Below, piece by piece: positions 1-13,560 of a stretch of 64,000 nt of DNA (its first letter is position 1; each line of letters opens with the position of its first letter). The translations under genes and the position numbers were made by a program. Origin of the DNA: Stomorhina lunata (taxonomy: Eukaryota; Arthropoda; Insecta; Diptera; Rhiniidae); the NCBI GenBank assembly GCA_933228675.1, contig OW121741.1:134440120-134504119 (forward strand). The letters are read 5' to 3'. Under the pieces are notes generated by a model. The model was not told where the DNA came from, searched no databases, and worked only from the letters and a program-made list of their open reading frames with translations.

Positions 1-1109
1 TAAATTATCTAATAGTGTGAATTTATTTCTCAAATTATTTTATATAGTTTTGAAATCTAAATAAATGGTCTTTGATAAACTTTAATTAAAGCCTCCAAAT
101 GCCGCTACTATTATTTACTAGAGTAAAATTACTCATGTAAAATTATGTTGCCAAAAGTAAACTACAAAGGCGGTAAAATTTTGGTGGATTAATTTTTTGG
201 AAAAATTTACAAAAATAAAAAATACGAGACAGAAGGAAAAAAAAAACAGACAAATGAATTGATTATAAAAATATTTTTATTACTTTTAAAGTTAAACAAA
301 TTTCCATAAATTGACAGTAATAAATGAAAGCAATCGCATGAGGAGTAAAGTTAAGGTAAAGGGGTTTTAGTATGTATAAGCAAAGTGTATGTAGAACATG
401 TGTGTAAATGTAAATATGTAAATATTTTACATGTTACTTGCACTAAGTTAACAAATTAATGGAAATTTAATAATCACTATCGCAAAACACTCAGGCTACA
501 CCTGAAAATTATTATCATCATCATCGATATTCAGAGCATTTTCAACATCAATCATCATCATCTCTCAACATTTTCAATCAATTCAGGGAAAATCTACAAA
601 TAACTTCAATTTACATATAAAAACAAGATATGGAAAAAAATCTTGTATATGTTTGACAAAATAAATTGACAATTCTCTACCCGGTAATTTACATTCCATT
701 GCAAATTTTACAATTTTATTTATTTATTATATCTTTTGCTTTTTTGTCACAATATTCACTCTCTGTATAATTGTATCAGGACAAAAAAAAAATTGTAAAA
801 CAAAAAATTTTTTAAAATCATCAACTGAATTAACAGCACAAACAAAAAGTTAAAGGCACTCCTGTAATTTTTTATATTTTTACAAATCAATGACGGCGTT
901 TCTGTCATGTCAATGGATGCTCCTGCTGCAGAATAAAGCTGACGATGATGATTACACTGGGTTTTGAGTGTCTTTTGCTTTTCAGTGGAAAAAATGTAAA
1001 TCGAATCAAATCGAATCCCATTCAATCAAATTGTTGGCAAATTGCATTCATTCACTCTGGAAACATTCGTATTAAAGAATGGAAACGAATAAAATTTTAC
1101 AAAATGTTT
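1..1109. other. AT-rich non-array sequence, presumed intron or 5' flank
   Basis: No coding exon or RNA gene is recognisable. There are short CAT/ATC microsatellite patches near 505-560 and several poly-A and poly-T tracts. The open frames here are short and low in complexity. The segment precedes the first 29-bp array and probably lies in an upstream Drgx intron or in the 5' flank, since the first visible Drgx exon is internal. Confidence 0.5.
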
Positions 1110-3995
1110 AATATAAAACTTTTTAAAGAAAAATTCGAAAATCAAACATTTCTAGAGAAAATTTTGAAATAAAATTTTCGATATAAAATTGTTCTAAAAC
1201 AAAATTGCAATATAAAATTTTTCTATAGAAAGTTTTCGATATAGAATTTTTCGATACAAAATATTTTTGATATAAAATTTTTCTATAGAAAATTTTCCAT
1301 ATAAAATTTTTATATAGAAAATTTTCGATATTAAAAATAGAAAATATTCAATATAAAATTTTCGGTATAAAATTTTTTAATTAAAATTTTTTAATATAAA
1401 TTTTTCTAAAGAAAATTTTCAAAATAAAATTTTTCTACAAAAAATTTTTGATATAAAATTTTTCCACAGAAAATTATCGATATAAAAGTTTTCTAACGAA
1501 AATTTTTTATATAAAATTTTTCGATACAAAATTTTTGATATAAAATTTTTCTATAAAAAATTTTCGATATAAAATTTTTCTATAAAAAATTTTCATATAA
1601 TAAAATTTTTATATAGAAAATTTTCGAAAACATTTTATATTAAAAATTTTCTATAAAAAAATTTTGTGTCGAAAATTTTTTATAGAAAAATTTTCTATCG
1701 TGATCAAAATCTTTCTAAAGAAAATTTTCGATATAAAATTTTTCTATGGAATATTTTTGATATCAAATTTTTATATAGAAAATTTTTCTATAGAAAATGT
1801 TTGATATAAAATTTTTCTATAAAAAATTTTCGACACAAAACTTTTCTATAGAAAATTTTTAATATAAAATTTTTTTATAAAAAATTTATAATATAAAATT
1901 TTTCTATAGAATTTTAGATATAAAATTTTTATAAAGAAAATATTCAATATAAAATTTTTATATAGAAAATTTTCGATATAAAATTTTTCTATAGAAAATT
2001 TTCGATATAAAATTTTTCTATAGAAAATTTTCGATATAAAATTTTTCTATAAAAAATTTTCGATATAAAATTTTTCTATAGAAAATTTTCGATATAAAAT
2101 TTTTCTATAGAAAATTTTCGATATAAAATTTTTCTATAGAAAATTTTCGATATAAAATTTTTCTATAGAAAATTTTCGATATAAAATTTTTCTATAGAAA
2201 ATTTTCGATATAAAATTTTTCTATAGATAATTTTCGATATAAAATTTTTCTATAGAAAATTTTCGATATAAAATTTTTCTATAGAAAATTTTCGATATAA
2301 AATTTTTCTATAGAAAATTTTCGATATAAAATTTTTCTATAGAAAATTTTCGATATAAAATTTTTCTATAGAAAATTTTCGATATAAAATTTTTCTATAG
2401 AAAATTTTCGATATAAAATTTTTCTATAGAAAATTTTCGATATAAAATTTTTCTATAGAAAATTTTCGATGTAAAATTTTTCTATAGAAAATTTTCGATG
2501 TAAAATTTTTCTATAGAAAATTTTCGATATAAAATTTTTCTATTGAAAATTTTCGATATAAAATTTTTTTATAGAAAATTTTCGATATAAAATTTTTCTA
2601 TAGAAAATTTTCGATATAAAATTTTTCTATAGAAAATTTTCGATATAAAATTTTTCTATAGAAAATTTTCGATATAAAATTTTTCTATAGAAAATTTTCG
2701 ATATAAAATTTTTCTATAGAAAATTTTCGATATAAAATTTTTCTATAGAAAATTTTCGATATAAAATTTTTCTATAGAAAATTTTCGATATAAAATTTTT
2801 CTATAGAAAATTTTCGATATAAAATTTTCCTATAGAAAATTTTCGATATAAAATTTTTCTATAGAAAATTTTCGATATAAAATTTTTCTATAGAAAATTT
2901 TCGATATAAAATTTTTCTATAGAAAATTTTCGATATAAAATTTTTCTATAGAAAATTTTCGATATAAAATTTTTCTATAGAAAATTTTCGATATAAAATT
3001 TTTCTATAGAAAATTTTCGATATAAAATTTTTCTATAGAAAATTTTCGATATAAAATTTTTCTATAGAAAATTTTCGATATAAAATTTTTCTATAGAAAA
3101 TTTTCGATATAAAATTTTTCTATAGAAAATTTTCGATATAAAATTTTTCTATAGAAAATTTTCGATATTAAATTTTTCTATAGAAAATTTTCGATATAAA
3201 ATTTTTCTATAGAAAATTTTCGATAAAAAATTTTTCTATAGAAAATTTTCGATGTAAAATTTTTCTATAGAAAATTTTCGATGTAAAATTTTTCTATAGA
3301 AAATTTTCGATAAAAAATTTTTCTATAGAAAATTTTCAATAAAAAATTTTTCTATAGAAAATTTTCGATATAAAATTTTTCTATAGAAAATTTTCGATAA
3401 AAAATTTTTCTATACAAAATTTTCAATAAAAAATTTTTCTACAGAAAATTTTCGATAAAAAATTTTTCTATAGAAAATTTTCGATAAAAAATTTTTCTAT
3501 AGAAAATTTTCGATAAAAAATTTTTCTATAGAAAATTTTCTATAAAAAATTTTTCTATAGAAAATTTTCGATATTAAATTTTTTTATAAAAAAATATCGG
3601 TATAAAATTTTTCTATAGAAAATTTTCGATATAAAATTTTTGTATAGAAAATTTTCAATATAAAATTTTTATAGAAAAATTTTCCTATAGAAAATTTTCT
3701 ATAGGAAATTTTCAATTTAAAACTTTTTATAGAAAATTTTCAATATAAAATTTTTCTATAAAAAATTTTTATTATAAAATTTTTGTATCAAAAATTTTCA
3801 ATATAAAATTTTTCTATAGAAAATTCTTAAAATAAAATTTTTGATATAAAATGTTTCTATAAAAAAAAATCGATACAAAATTCAAAAAAACTTCGGGTAC
3901 AAAATTTTTCTGTAAAAAAATTTCGACAAAAATTTGTCTATCAAAATTTTCGATACAAAATTTTTCATAAATTTTTTCTATAGAAAATTTTTAAT
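1110..3995 (+). repeat. Tandem array, 29-bp unit with CTATAG dyad
   Basis: The unit joins the 14-bp perfect palindrome TTTTCTATAGAAAA to TTTTCGATATAAAA, for a period of 29 bp. Edges are degenerate (about 1110-1960 and 3590-3995). The core from about 1960 to 3590 is nearly homogeneous, roughly 55 copies. Local variants cluster: GATGTAAAA pairs near 2470 and 3250, and GATAAAAAA runs at 3220-3560. Clustering of variants suggests local spread by unequal exchange or slippage. No coding potential. Confidence 0.95.
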
Positions 3996-4800
3996 ATCAA
4001 ATTTTTTATTTTTGTAGGGAAATTTTCATAAATTTCTTATTTTTATAGTAAATTTTTTTTTCAAAAATTTCTTATTTTTATAGTAAATTTTTTTTCAAAA
4101 ATTTCTTATTTTTATAGGAAATTTTTCAAAAATTTCTTAATTTATAGGAAATTTTTCAAAAATATTTTTATTTTTATAGGAAATTTTTCAAAAATTTCTT
4201 ATTTTTATAGGAAATTTTTCAAAAAAAGGAAATTTTTCAAAAATTTCTTATTTTTATGGTAAATTTTTCAAAAATTTCTTATTTTTATAGGAAATTTTTC
4301 AAAAATTTCTAATTTTTATAGGAAATTTTAATTTATAGGAAATTTTTTTAAAAATTTCTTATTTTTGTAGGATTTTTTTTTAAATTTCTTATTTTTATAG
4401 GAAATTTTTTTAAAAATTTCTTATTTTTATAGAAAAGTTTTCAAAAATTTCTTATTTGTATAGGAAAGTTTTCAAAAATTTCAAATTTTTATAGGAAAGT
4501 TTTCAAAAATCTCTTATTTTTATAGGAAATTTTTCAAACATTTCTTGTTTTTATAAGAAATTTTTTTAAAAATTTCTTTTTTTTATTAGAAATTTTTCAA
4601 AAATTTCTTATTTTTATAGGAAATTTTTCAAAAATTTCTTAATTTAATAGAAAATTTTTGAAAAATTTCTTATTTTTATAAGAAATTTTTCAAAAGTTTC
4701 TTATTTTTATGGGAAATTTTTAAAAAATTTCTTATTTTTATAGTTAAATTTTCAAGTTTTATATACAAATTTTTCTAAAAATTCATACTTTTATACGAAA
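3996..4800 (+). repeat. Tandem array, 31-bp unit (AGGAAATTTTTC / TTCTTATTTTTAT)
   Basis: About 26 degenerate copies of a roughly 31-bp unit made of AGGAAATTTTTCAAAAATTT followed by CTTATTTTTAT. It directly abuts the preceding 29-bp array. This is the same consensus that dominates 36.3-46.1 kb, here in the 'plus' orientation. Confidence 0.9.
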
Positions 4801-6505
4801 TTTTTTAAATAAAAAATTATTTTCCGTTTTCACCCTCTAATTTTTTTCTTTTCGTATTTTGCTTCACTTTTTTATAGTTTAATTCTGATTTACTTTATTT
4901 TCGTTTTGGTTTTTGGGATTTACCCAAATTGAAATGACAATTTCATTACTGCCACAATCATTTTTTTTCATCATCATCAAATTTAATTTTAGAAAAATGT
5001 TATTTGTTTTGTTTTTTTTTGTTACCTTTTCCTGGCATTTCAATGCAGTTAAGGGATTTGGTTTTAGATTAAGTTTTTTTAAATTAGCTAAAATATTTAA
5101 ATAAATTTAATTTTTTAGATAATTCGAAAAGTGCTAAAATTAGGCATCATTTAAAAGGGAAAAAATTTATTCATATGAAACGTTACAATTTTGTTAAATA
5201 TTTACATTACAAGCTTAATTTAATGAAAATTGTTACTAAAATACTCATTGTAATGGATTTAAGTATTTGAAGTGTTTTATGAAAATTTTATAGTAAAGAT
5301 TTAATCTATAAAATATTTATTACTAACACGATTTCAGGAATATTGACTTTATTTTTCAACAAATTTGAAAGAAGTTAGAAACACAAATGAATTCTAGTGT
5401 AACTCTAGAACAGTCAGGGGCAAAGAATTTATTTGCTAGTTATAAAAAAGTAAAGCCGACATACATTTTTTCTAAAAAGCATAAAAATGCTTTGGATGTA
5501 GTTTTTTTACAAACTATCTCTAACAAATTTAATCAAATTATCTGCAGTCACCTGTGTATATGCATATATGTTAGTGCCCACCACTGCTCTAGAATTAAGA
5601 AACTATTAGTAGATGAGTGCAAAACTAATATTTACAAGTAACTGCATATTTCTACACTTAGATAATGCGATTAGTAGTTTATTACTCATACTCACAACCA
5701 AACTCCTATAGACTAACACTAATAACCGACAACTGTTGTCTGTGTTTCTCTGAAGGATATTTGCAAGTAGTAAATGTTCTTGAACTTAAGAGTTGAGTGA
5801 GTTATCGTATGTCCTCTAATAAATATAAGCATTAATACGAATCCCATCTCCTTTTAAGTAAGTGAATTTTTAGCTATACATTTATATACTTATTCATATC
5901 TGTATTAGTGAAATTATTTATGTATTATTTACATTTATAAGTATTTTTGTGCACATTATGGCTCTTGACTCGAGTTTCCTTTAATGGTCTCCAACCAAGC
6001 ATTTACTAAATACATTCCCACTTTCCTCCTACTTGCCTACACACATGTGTAACAGTCAGTCTTTCAATTATCCTTTGCTTATACATCACTTATACACATG
6101 CATAAATGTATGTATGTAGTGTCTGTTGGTGTATTTTCCCTAAAACTATTCGTTAAGATTAAATTTCACTTAAGGTGTTTTAGTTAGTAAATCTTATTTA
6201 TCTAGACACTCTTACACATGCACATACATATGGAATTAACATTAATTTATTCATTGTATTTTCTTCCTTTATAGGGATAATATTTCTCTTAAGAGACAGT
6301 TATCAAAATAAATTATTTATGATTGCGAAAAATGAAAGTCAAATTCATATTTTCTGAAATCTGATGTCTTTGGGTATCAAAAAATTTTGCAATTTATTAA
6401 TGAGATTTATTAGCACTTGCTTAAGACGCAATTGAATAAATAGTTTTCTTCTTTATTTTTAGAAGGAATTTCTAAAAGATTTATATATGATTAAAATAAA
6501 AGAGT
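4801..6505. other. Non-array AT-rich sequence between arrays
   Basis: No convincing exon. A frame of 84 codons at 5387-5641 starts with ATG, but it has no recognisable domain and ordinary intronic composition, so I do not call it a gene. Short TATG/CATA-rich patches occur near 6040-6230. Confidence 0.5.
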
Positions 6506-7880
6506 TTAATATAAAAACTGTTTTAAACAAAAATTTTTTAACGAAAATTTTTCTATATAAAAATATTTTTAATGAAAATTTTTCTAAAGAAAAACATTTT
6601 CAACGAAAATTTTTATACAGAAAAATATTTTTCTATAAAAAAAATATTTTTCTATGAAAAAAAATATTTTTCTATAAAAAAATAAAGGAAAATTTTTCTA
6701 GAGAAAAATATTTTTAATGAAAGTTTTTCTATAGAAAAATACTTTCAAAAGAAACAAATTCTTAACGAAAATATTTTAAAAGAAGAAAATGTTTAACGAA
6801 AATTTTTCAAAAGAAAAAAATTTTTAACGCAAATTTTTTAAAAGCCAAAAATGTAAACGAAAATTTTTCAAAAGAAATTTTTTCTATAGAAAAATACTTT
6901 CAAAAGAAACAAATTTTTAGCGAAAATTTTTCAAAAGAAAAAAATTTTTAACGGAAATTTTTCAAAAGAAAAAAGTTTTTAACTAAAATTTTTCAAAAGA
7001 AAAAAAATTTGAACCAAAATTTTTCTATAGAAAAAAATTTTTACGAAAGTTTTCTATAGCAAAATACTTTCAAAAGAAACAAAATTTTTCAAAAGAAAAA
7101 AATTTTTAACGAAAATTTTTCAAAAGCCAAAAATGTTAACGAAAATTTTTCTATAGAAAAATATTTTTTAGGAAAATTTTTCTATAGAAAAATATTTTTG
7201 GGAAAATTTTGTCTATAGAAAAATATTTTTCACTAAAATGTTTCTATAGAAAAATGTTTTTAACGAAAATTTTTCTATAGAAAAATATTTTTAACGAAAA
7301 TTTTTCTCTAGAAATATATTTTTAACGAAAATTTTTCTCTAGAAAAATATTTTTAACGAAAATTTTTCTACAGAAAAATATTTCTAACGAAAATTTTTCT
7401 ACAGAAAAATATTTCTAACGAAAATTTTTCTATAGAAAAATATTTTTCAAGAAAATTTTTCCATAGAAAAATATTTTTCAAGAAAATTTTTCCATAGAAA
7501 AATATTTTTAACGCAAATTTTTCTTTAGAAAAATATTTTTAACGTAAATTTTTCTATAGAAAAAATTTTTAACGAAAATTTTTCTATAGACAAAATTTTT
7601 AACGAAAATTTTACTGTAGAAAAATATTTTTAACGAATATTTTTCTATAGAAAAATATTTTTAACGAAAATTTTTCTATACAAAAATATTTTTAACGAAA
7701 AATTTTCTATAGAAAAATATGTTTAATAAAAATTTTTCTATAGAAAATTATTTTTAACGAAAATTTTTCTATAGAAAAATATTTTTAAAGTAAATTTTTC
7801 TATAGAAAAATATTTTTAACGAAAATTTTTTTATAGCAAAATATTTTAAAAGAAAATTTTTCCATACAAAAATACTTTAA
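6506..7880 (-). repeat. Tandem array, 31-bp unit with AACGAAAA and CTATAG
   Basis: About 44 degenerate copies. The unit reads GAAAATTTTTCTATAGAAAA then ATATTTTTAAC, period 31 bp. Its reverse complement differs from the consensus of the array at 56396-56965 at only about two positions, so the two arrays are one family in opposite orientation about 49 kb apart. Confidence 0.92.
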
Positions 7881-8945
7881 ACTTTTATATAAAAAGTACC
7901 TTTCAGTATAAAAAGTACCTTTTAGTATAAAAAGTACCTTTTAGTATAAAAAGTACCTTTTAGTATAAAAAGTACCTTTTAGTATAAAAAGTACCTTTTA
8001 GTATAAAAAGTACCTTTTAGTATAAAAAGTACCTTTTAGTATAAAAAGTACCTTTTAGTATAAAAAGTACCTTTTAGTATAAAAAGTACCTTTTAGTATA
8101 AAAAGTACCTTTTAGTATAAAAAGTACCTTTTAGTATAAAAAGTACCTTTTAGTATAAAAAGTACCTTTTAGTATAAAAAGTACCTTTTAGTATAAAAAG
8201 TATCTTTTAGTATAAAAAGTACCTTTTAGTATAAAAAGTACCTTTTAGTATAAAAAGTACCTTTTAGTATAAAAAGTACCTTTTAGTATAAAAAGTACCT
8301 TTTAGTATAAAAAGAACCTTTTAGTATAAAAAGTACCTTTTAGTATAAAAAGTACCTTTTAGTATAAAAAGTACCTTTTAGTATAAAAAGTACCTTTTAG
8401 TATAAATAGTACCTTTTAGTATAAAAAGTACTTTTTAGTATAAAAAATACTTTTTAGTATAAAAAGTACCTTTAGTATAAAAAGTACTTTTAATATAAAA
8501 ACTCTCTTTTAGTATAAAAAGTACCTTTTAGTATAAAAAGTACCTTTTAGTATAAAAAGTACCTTTTAGTATAAAAAGTACCTTTTAGTATAAAAAGTAC
8601 CTTTTAGTATAAAAAGTACCTTTTAGTATAAAAAGTACCTTTTAGTATAAAAAGTACCTTTTAGTATAAAAAGTACCTTTTAGTATAAAAAGTACCTTTT
8701 AGTGTAAAAAGTACCTTTTAGTATAAAAAGTACCTTTTAGTATAAAAAGTACCTTTTAGTATAAAAAGTACCTTTTAGTATAAAAAGTACCTTTTAGTAT
8801 AAAAAGTACCTTTTAGTATAAAAAGTACCTTTTAGTATAAAAAGTACCTTTTAGTATAAAAAGTACCTTTTAGTATAAAAAGTACCTTTTAGCATAAAAA
8901 GTAACTTTTAGTTAAAAAAGTACTATTTAGCATAAAAACTACAAA
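7881..8945. repeat. Homogeneous 19-bp tandem array (AAAAAGTACCTTTTAGTAT)
   Basis: About 55 copies of the 19-bp unit AAAAAGTACCTTTTAGTAT, most identical, with a short degenerate patch around 8400-8515. The core AAAAGTACCTTTT is a near-palindrome. It is the only array here with a period well below 29 bp, and it starts directly at the end of the 31-bp array. Degenerate relatives of the motif occur near 10857-10925 and 20151-20265. Confidence 0.95.
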
Positions 8946-10840
8946 AAATTGTTACTATTAAAGAAATTCGATAAAAAACAAATATTTTCAATTCTTCACT
9001 TTTCACTCAAGATAAAGTTCTTTATCATAATAAAATTATCGTTTAAGAGTATAATGATGATTCATAATGATCTGTGATTACTGAGAAAGTGGTTTGGGAA
9101 ATTTAAAAGAAGCAAAACGTAAAGGAAATCGTAAAGAACCAAGAGAAGAAACATTTTATCAGGAATGAGCAAAAAAAATCCTTTAATGATGGTTTTAACA
9201 TTAAACCAAATGTCTGAAAATTGAATTATCTTTCATTATAATCATCTACTCGCACACTTAAGCATCTATTTGGAATCTATAACGTAACTGGCAAAATAAG
9301 GCAACAGGAAAGTCAATATCCTTTTTCATACAATACTTCGTAGTGGTAAAGGATGTAACAAATTTCAAGTGTATTGGTAAAAGTAAAAGAAATACTTTTG
9401 AAAAGAACTCTTAAGTAGTGCTTGACTATTGACTTTTTAAGGGTTGTTCTCAGTTGGTTCGTTCATCGTCAAATAACATCATAATCATCTTCAATGATTT
9501 CTACATCATTATCCTAATTGTGATAGATTTTCTAACGTGTAAATGTGTGTTTGAGTGCTTGAACATTTAACACCCTTTTTCCGAAGTTTTCTATTTAGAA
9601 AAGGGGAGTTTCTTGGTTTTATTAGGCAAAAAAGTCTTTAGTGTGAGTGTGTATGTTTGTATGTCTGTCTGTCGGATTGTAGCATGATTCAGTTTTGCAA
9701 ATACATACATAGATATAGATATTTATGTTTGTATGGATTTGTTAATCCTTGTCTTCTTGACAAGTGCGGTTTGTTTGATACACCAGAACCTGTAACTATG
9801 AATGTATGTATATGTATGTGTGTCCTGGTTCTAAAGGATTTTAAGGTTTTGAAGTTTGATTTGTAATGTACTTTAGTACAATTTTTAAGTGGCAGCAAAG
9901 ATTTCGATTTCTTTGTTGTATCTACATGTTAAGAGTAACTAAACCATTGTGTTAAATTATTGAACATATAAGAATCTAAATAGTAATGTGTATGCCTTCC
10001 CCTACCCTCCCTTTCAATCTTCTATAACAAATTCATTATCAAAAATTAGCATGACTGTCTGTGTATTTGTCTTTTTCTCGTATATGTATAAGGGATGTTC
10101 TTTGTGACCTGTGGCATTATTATCTTCATTACTAGCCAATAATGATCATTAGCAACTTCATTACATTGTTATAATTATTGTCGAAACATGTGTTGGTCGG
10201 GGATTTGGATGTTGGAAAACTTAATTTGTGATAATTACCCAGTTGACACAAGGACTCTAATAACACTTGACTCATTTGTGATGACAAAGGACTCAGTTAT
10301 TTTTTTTTTATTTGGGTGATATGTGTAAAAGTGTAAATGGATGGGTAGATGTCTTAATTACACAACGAAATTGAGTATAAATAAATTAGCATAAATAAAT
10401 ATTGATAGACTTAATAATATTAATTTGAGCTAACAGGATAATCAAATAAACCTTCAACTAAGATAATAAGGACTTTTATTTAAAAATTTTTATTCATTGG
10501 AGAGTTCTACAAGCAATTTTATTCAAATCTAATATATTTCAAATATTTATATTTTTAAATTTAATATAAAAACTTAATTTAATCTACAAAAATGTTTTAA
10601 ATTTTCAATCAAAATTTGTATATTTTTTGAATATCTTTAATATTTCATGAGTTTTTGATTGCAAATGACAGTAATACATTTTGAATAAAGCCCTTTTTTA
10701 AACATTTATTGAATCACCGAAATAAAATTGGTTAAGCGGATTATTGTTTTAATGTCTGGTGGTCACAGGACAAAAAAGAAAAAGAGGAAAATTGAATAAT
10801 TCAAGTCAGGAGACATAAAATATTTTTCAACTAATTTTAA
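8946..10840. other. Non-array sequence, no gene seen
   Basis: Ordinary AT-rich intron-like sequence with short GTATG/TATG runs near 9645-9830. The two overlapping opposite-strand open frames near 9660-9900 have no recognisable features and come from a TATG/CATA-rich patch. No exon or RNA gene recognised. Confidence 0.5.
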
Positions 10841-13560
10841 GCTATAGAAGGAAGTTTTAATACTAAAAGGTACTTTTGATTTTAAAAGATACTTTTTATG
10901 TTACAAGGTACTTTCTATATTTTAAAAGAAACATTATTTTCAGTTAAAATTTTTTATAGAAAAATTTACAATACAACATTTTTTATAAAATAAAATTAAA
11001 AAAAAAAATATTAAAAGAAAATTTTGTTATAGAAAAAAATTTTAAATAGGAAAATTTATCTAGAAGAAATTTCGATAGGATCTTTTTAGCTTAAATTTCA
11101 AAAGAAAATTTTTAATCAAAATTTTTTTTAAAGGAAAATTATCCAAACCAAATTTTTAGAGAGAAGTTTTAATAGAAAATTTAAATAGAAAAAATTTCAA
11201 TATAAAATTTTTGTAAAAAAAAATTCAATATAAAATTTTTGTAAAAACAAATTTCAAAAGAAAATTTTTGATAAAAAAAATTGTAGTCAATTACAATTTT
11301 TTTGTAGAAAAAATTTCATTTGAAAACTTTTTATATAAAAATTTCAATAGAAAATTTTTTATACCAAAATTTCAATAGGAAATTTTTTATAAAAATTTGA
11401 TAGTAAAAATTTCTAAATTCGAGAAAAATTTTAAAAGAAAAGTTTGTTATAGAAAGAAAATATTTTATAGAAAACATGTAAATAGAAAAGTTTTTACAGA
11501 AAAAACTTCATTAGAAAATTTTTGATAGAAAAAATTTCAATAGACAATTTTTTTTAGCAAACATTTCAAAAGAAAAATTTTAAGAGAGAAAATTTCAATA
11601 GAAAAAATTTTAATAGAAAATTTTTTACAGAAAAAATTCCAATAGAAAATTTTTTACAAAAAAAAAAAATCTCAATTAAAAATTTTTCCATAGAAAAAAT
11701 CTCAATAGAATTTTTTTTAATTACAATCTATTTTTTTATTGAAAAAATTTCAAAAGAACAATATTAGAGAAAATTTTTAAAAAAAACGTTTTTTATAGAA
11801 AAAATTTGAATAGAAATTTTTTAGAAAAAAATTTCAAATTTCAACAGAAAATTTCTTATAGAAAAAATTTCAGAAGACAACTTCAATAAAAAAAAATTTA
11901 TAGTAAAAATTTCAATAGAAAATTTTTTAAAGAAAAAATTTCAATAAAAAAATTTTATATAGAAAAAAATACAATAGAAAATTTTTTCTAAAAAAATTGC
12001 TTTTTTTTAGACTTCAATGAAAAAAAATTTATAGTAAAAATTTCAATAGAAAATTTTTTAAAGAAAAAATTTCAATAAAAAATTTTATATAGAAAAAAAT
12101 ACAATAGAAAATTTTTTCTAAAAAAATTGCTTTTTTTTAGAAAATAAAAAATAAAAAAAAATTTATAGTAAAAATTTCAATAGAAAATTTTTTAAAGAAA
12201 AAATTTCAATAAAAAATTTTATATAGAAAAAAATACAATAGAAAATTTTTTCTAAAAAAATTGCTTTTTTTTAGACTTCAATAAAAAAAAATTTATAGTA
12301 AAAATTTCAATAGAAAATTTATTAAAGAAAAAATTTCAATAAAAAATTTTATATAGAAAAAAATACAATAGAAAATTTTTTCAAAAAAAATTGCTTTTTT
12401 TTAGAAAAAATTAAAATAGAAAACAATATTAGAGAAACTTAAAGAAAAGGTTGTTATAGAAAACATTTGAATAGAAATTTTTCAGAAAAAATTTTTAAAG
12501 AAAATATTTTATAGAAAAAAATTTCAAATTTCAAGAGAAATTTTTTACCAGGAAAAAATTTCAATTGACAATTTTTTATAGAAAAACTTTCAAAAGAAAA
12601 TTATTAACAGAAAAAATTCCGATCGAAAATTTTTTTAGAAAAAATTTCAATAGAAACTTTTTATAGAAAAATTTCAATAAAAACTTTTTTGTAGAACAAA
12701 TTTTAATCGAAAATTTTTTATACAAAAAATTTCAGTAAAAATTTACTAGCAAAAATTTCTATAGAAAATTGTTTATAGAAAACTTTTAATAGAAAACATT
12801 TCTAAAGGAAATGTTTTATAGAAAAAATTTTAATAGAAAATATTTCAATAGAACATTTTTTAACAGAAATATTTTTAAAGCAAAAAAATTTTTTATAGAA
12901 CAAATTTTGAAGGTAAAAATTGCAAAAGAAAAAAATAAAAAGCAAATTTAATACAAGTTTTATAAAAAAAAAATTACAGTAAAAATTATAGAAGCAAGCT
13001 TTTTATAGAAAAAATTGTAAAAGAAAATTTTGTAGAAAAAATTTTAATAGAAACTTTTTTATAAGAAAAAATTTTTATAGAATAATTTTAAATAAAAATT
13101 TAATAGAAATTTTTATAGAAAAATTTCAATAGAAATTTTTTATAGAAAAAATTTCAATAGAAATTTTTGTAGAAAAAATTTTAATAGAAATTTTTGTAGA
13201 AAAAATTTTAATAGAAACTTTTTTATAAGAAAATATTTTTATAGAATAATTTTAAATAAAAATTTAATAGAAATTTTTATAGAAAATTTCAATAGAAATT
13301 TTTTATAAAAAAAATTTCGATAGAAATTTTTTATAGAAAAAATTTCAGTAGAAACTTTTTATAGAAAAAATTTCAATAGAAATTTTTTTATTGAAAATAA
13401 TTTCAATAATCAATTTTTTTATAGAAAAAATTTCAATTGAAATTTTGTACAAAAAAAATTTCAGTAAAATTTGTTATTGAAATTTCTTTTTTTTTTATAG
13501 AAAAAATTTCAATAGAAAATTTTTTATATTATAGACAAAAATTTTAAAGTATAAAATAAA
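10841..13560 (-). repeat. Degenerate 29-bp array, inverse of the 15.5-20.2 kb array
   Basis: Roughly 90 diverged units containing AATTTCAATAGAAAA and TTTTTTATAGAAA. The consensus is the reverse complement of the unit at 15541-20150 and 29068-32190 (AAATTTTTTCTATAAAA then AATTTTCTATTG). At 10857-10925 a few degenerate AAAGGTACTTTT motifs, related to the 19-bp array, mark its left edge. Confidence 0.85.
11870..12405 (-). repeat. Higher-order repeat, about 130-bp period, 4 copies
   Basis: Inside the degenerate 29-bp array a block of four or five monomers, marked by ATTGCTTTTTTTTAGA, is repeated nearly exactly. The ATTGC landmarks fall near 12000, 12130, 12264 and 12394, giving steps of 130, 134 and 130 bp. 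These copies are much closer to each other than neighbouring monomers are, so this is a recent secondary amplification. Confidence 0.85.

Noticed and set aside
5387..5641. 84-codon + strand frame
   Set aside because: Starts with ATG and has mixed composition, but there is no recognisable motif, no gene context, and it lies between satellites in presumed intron.
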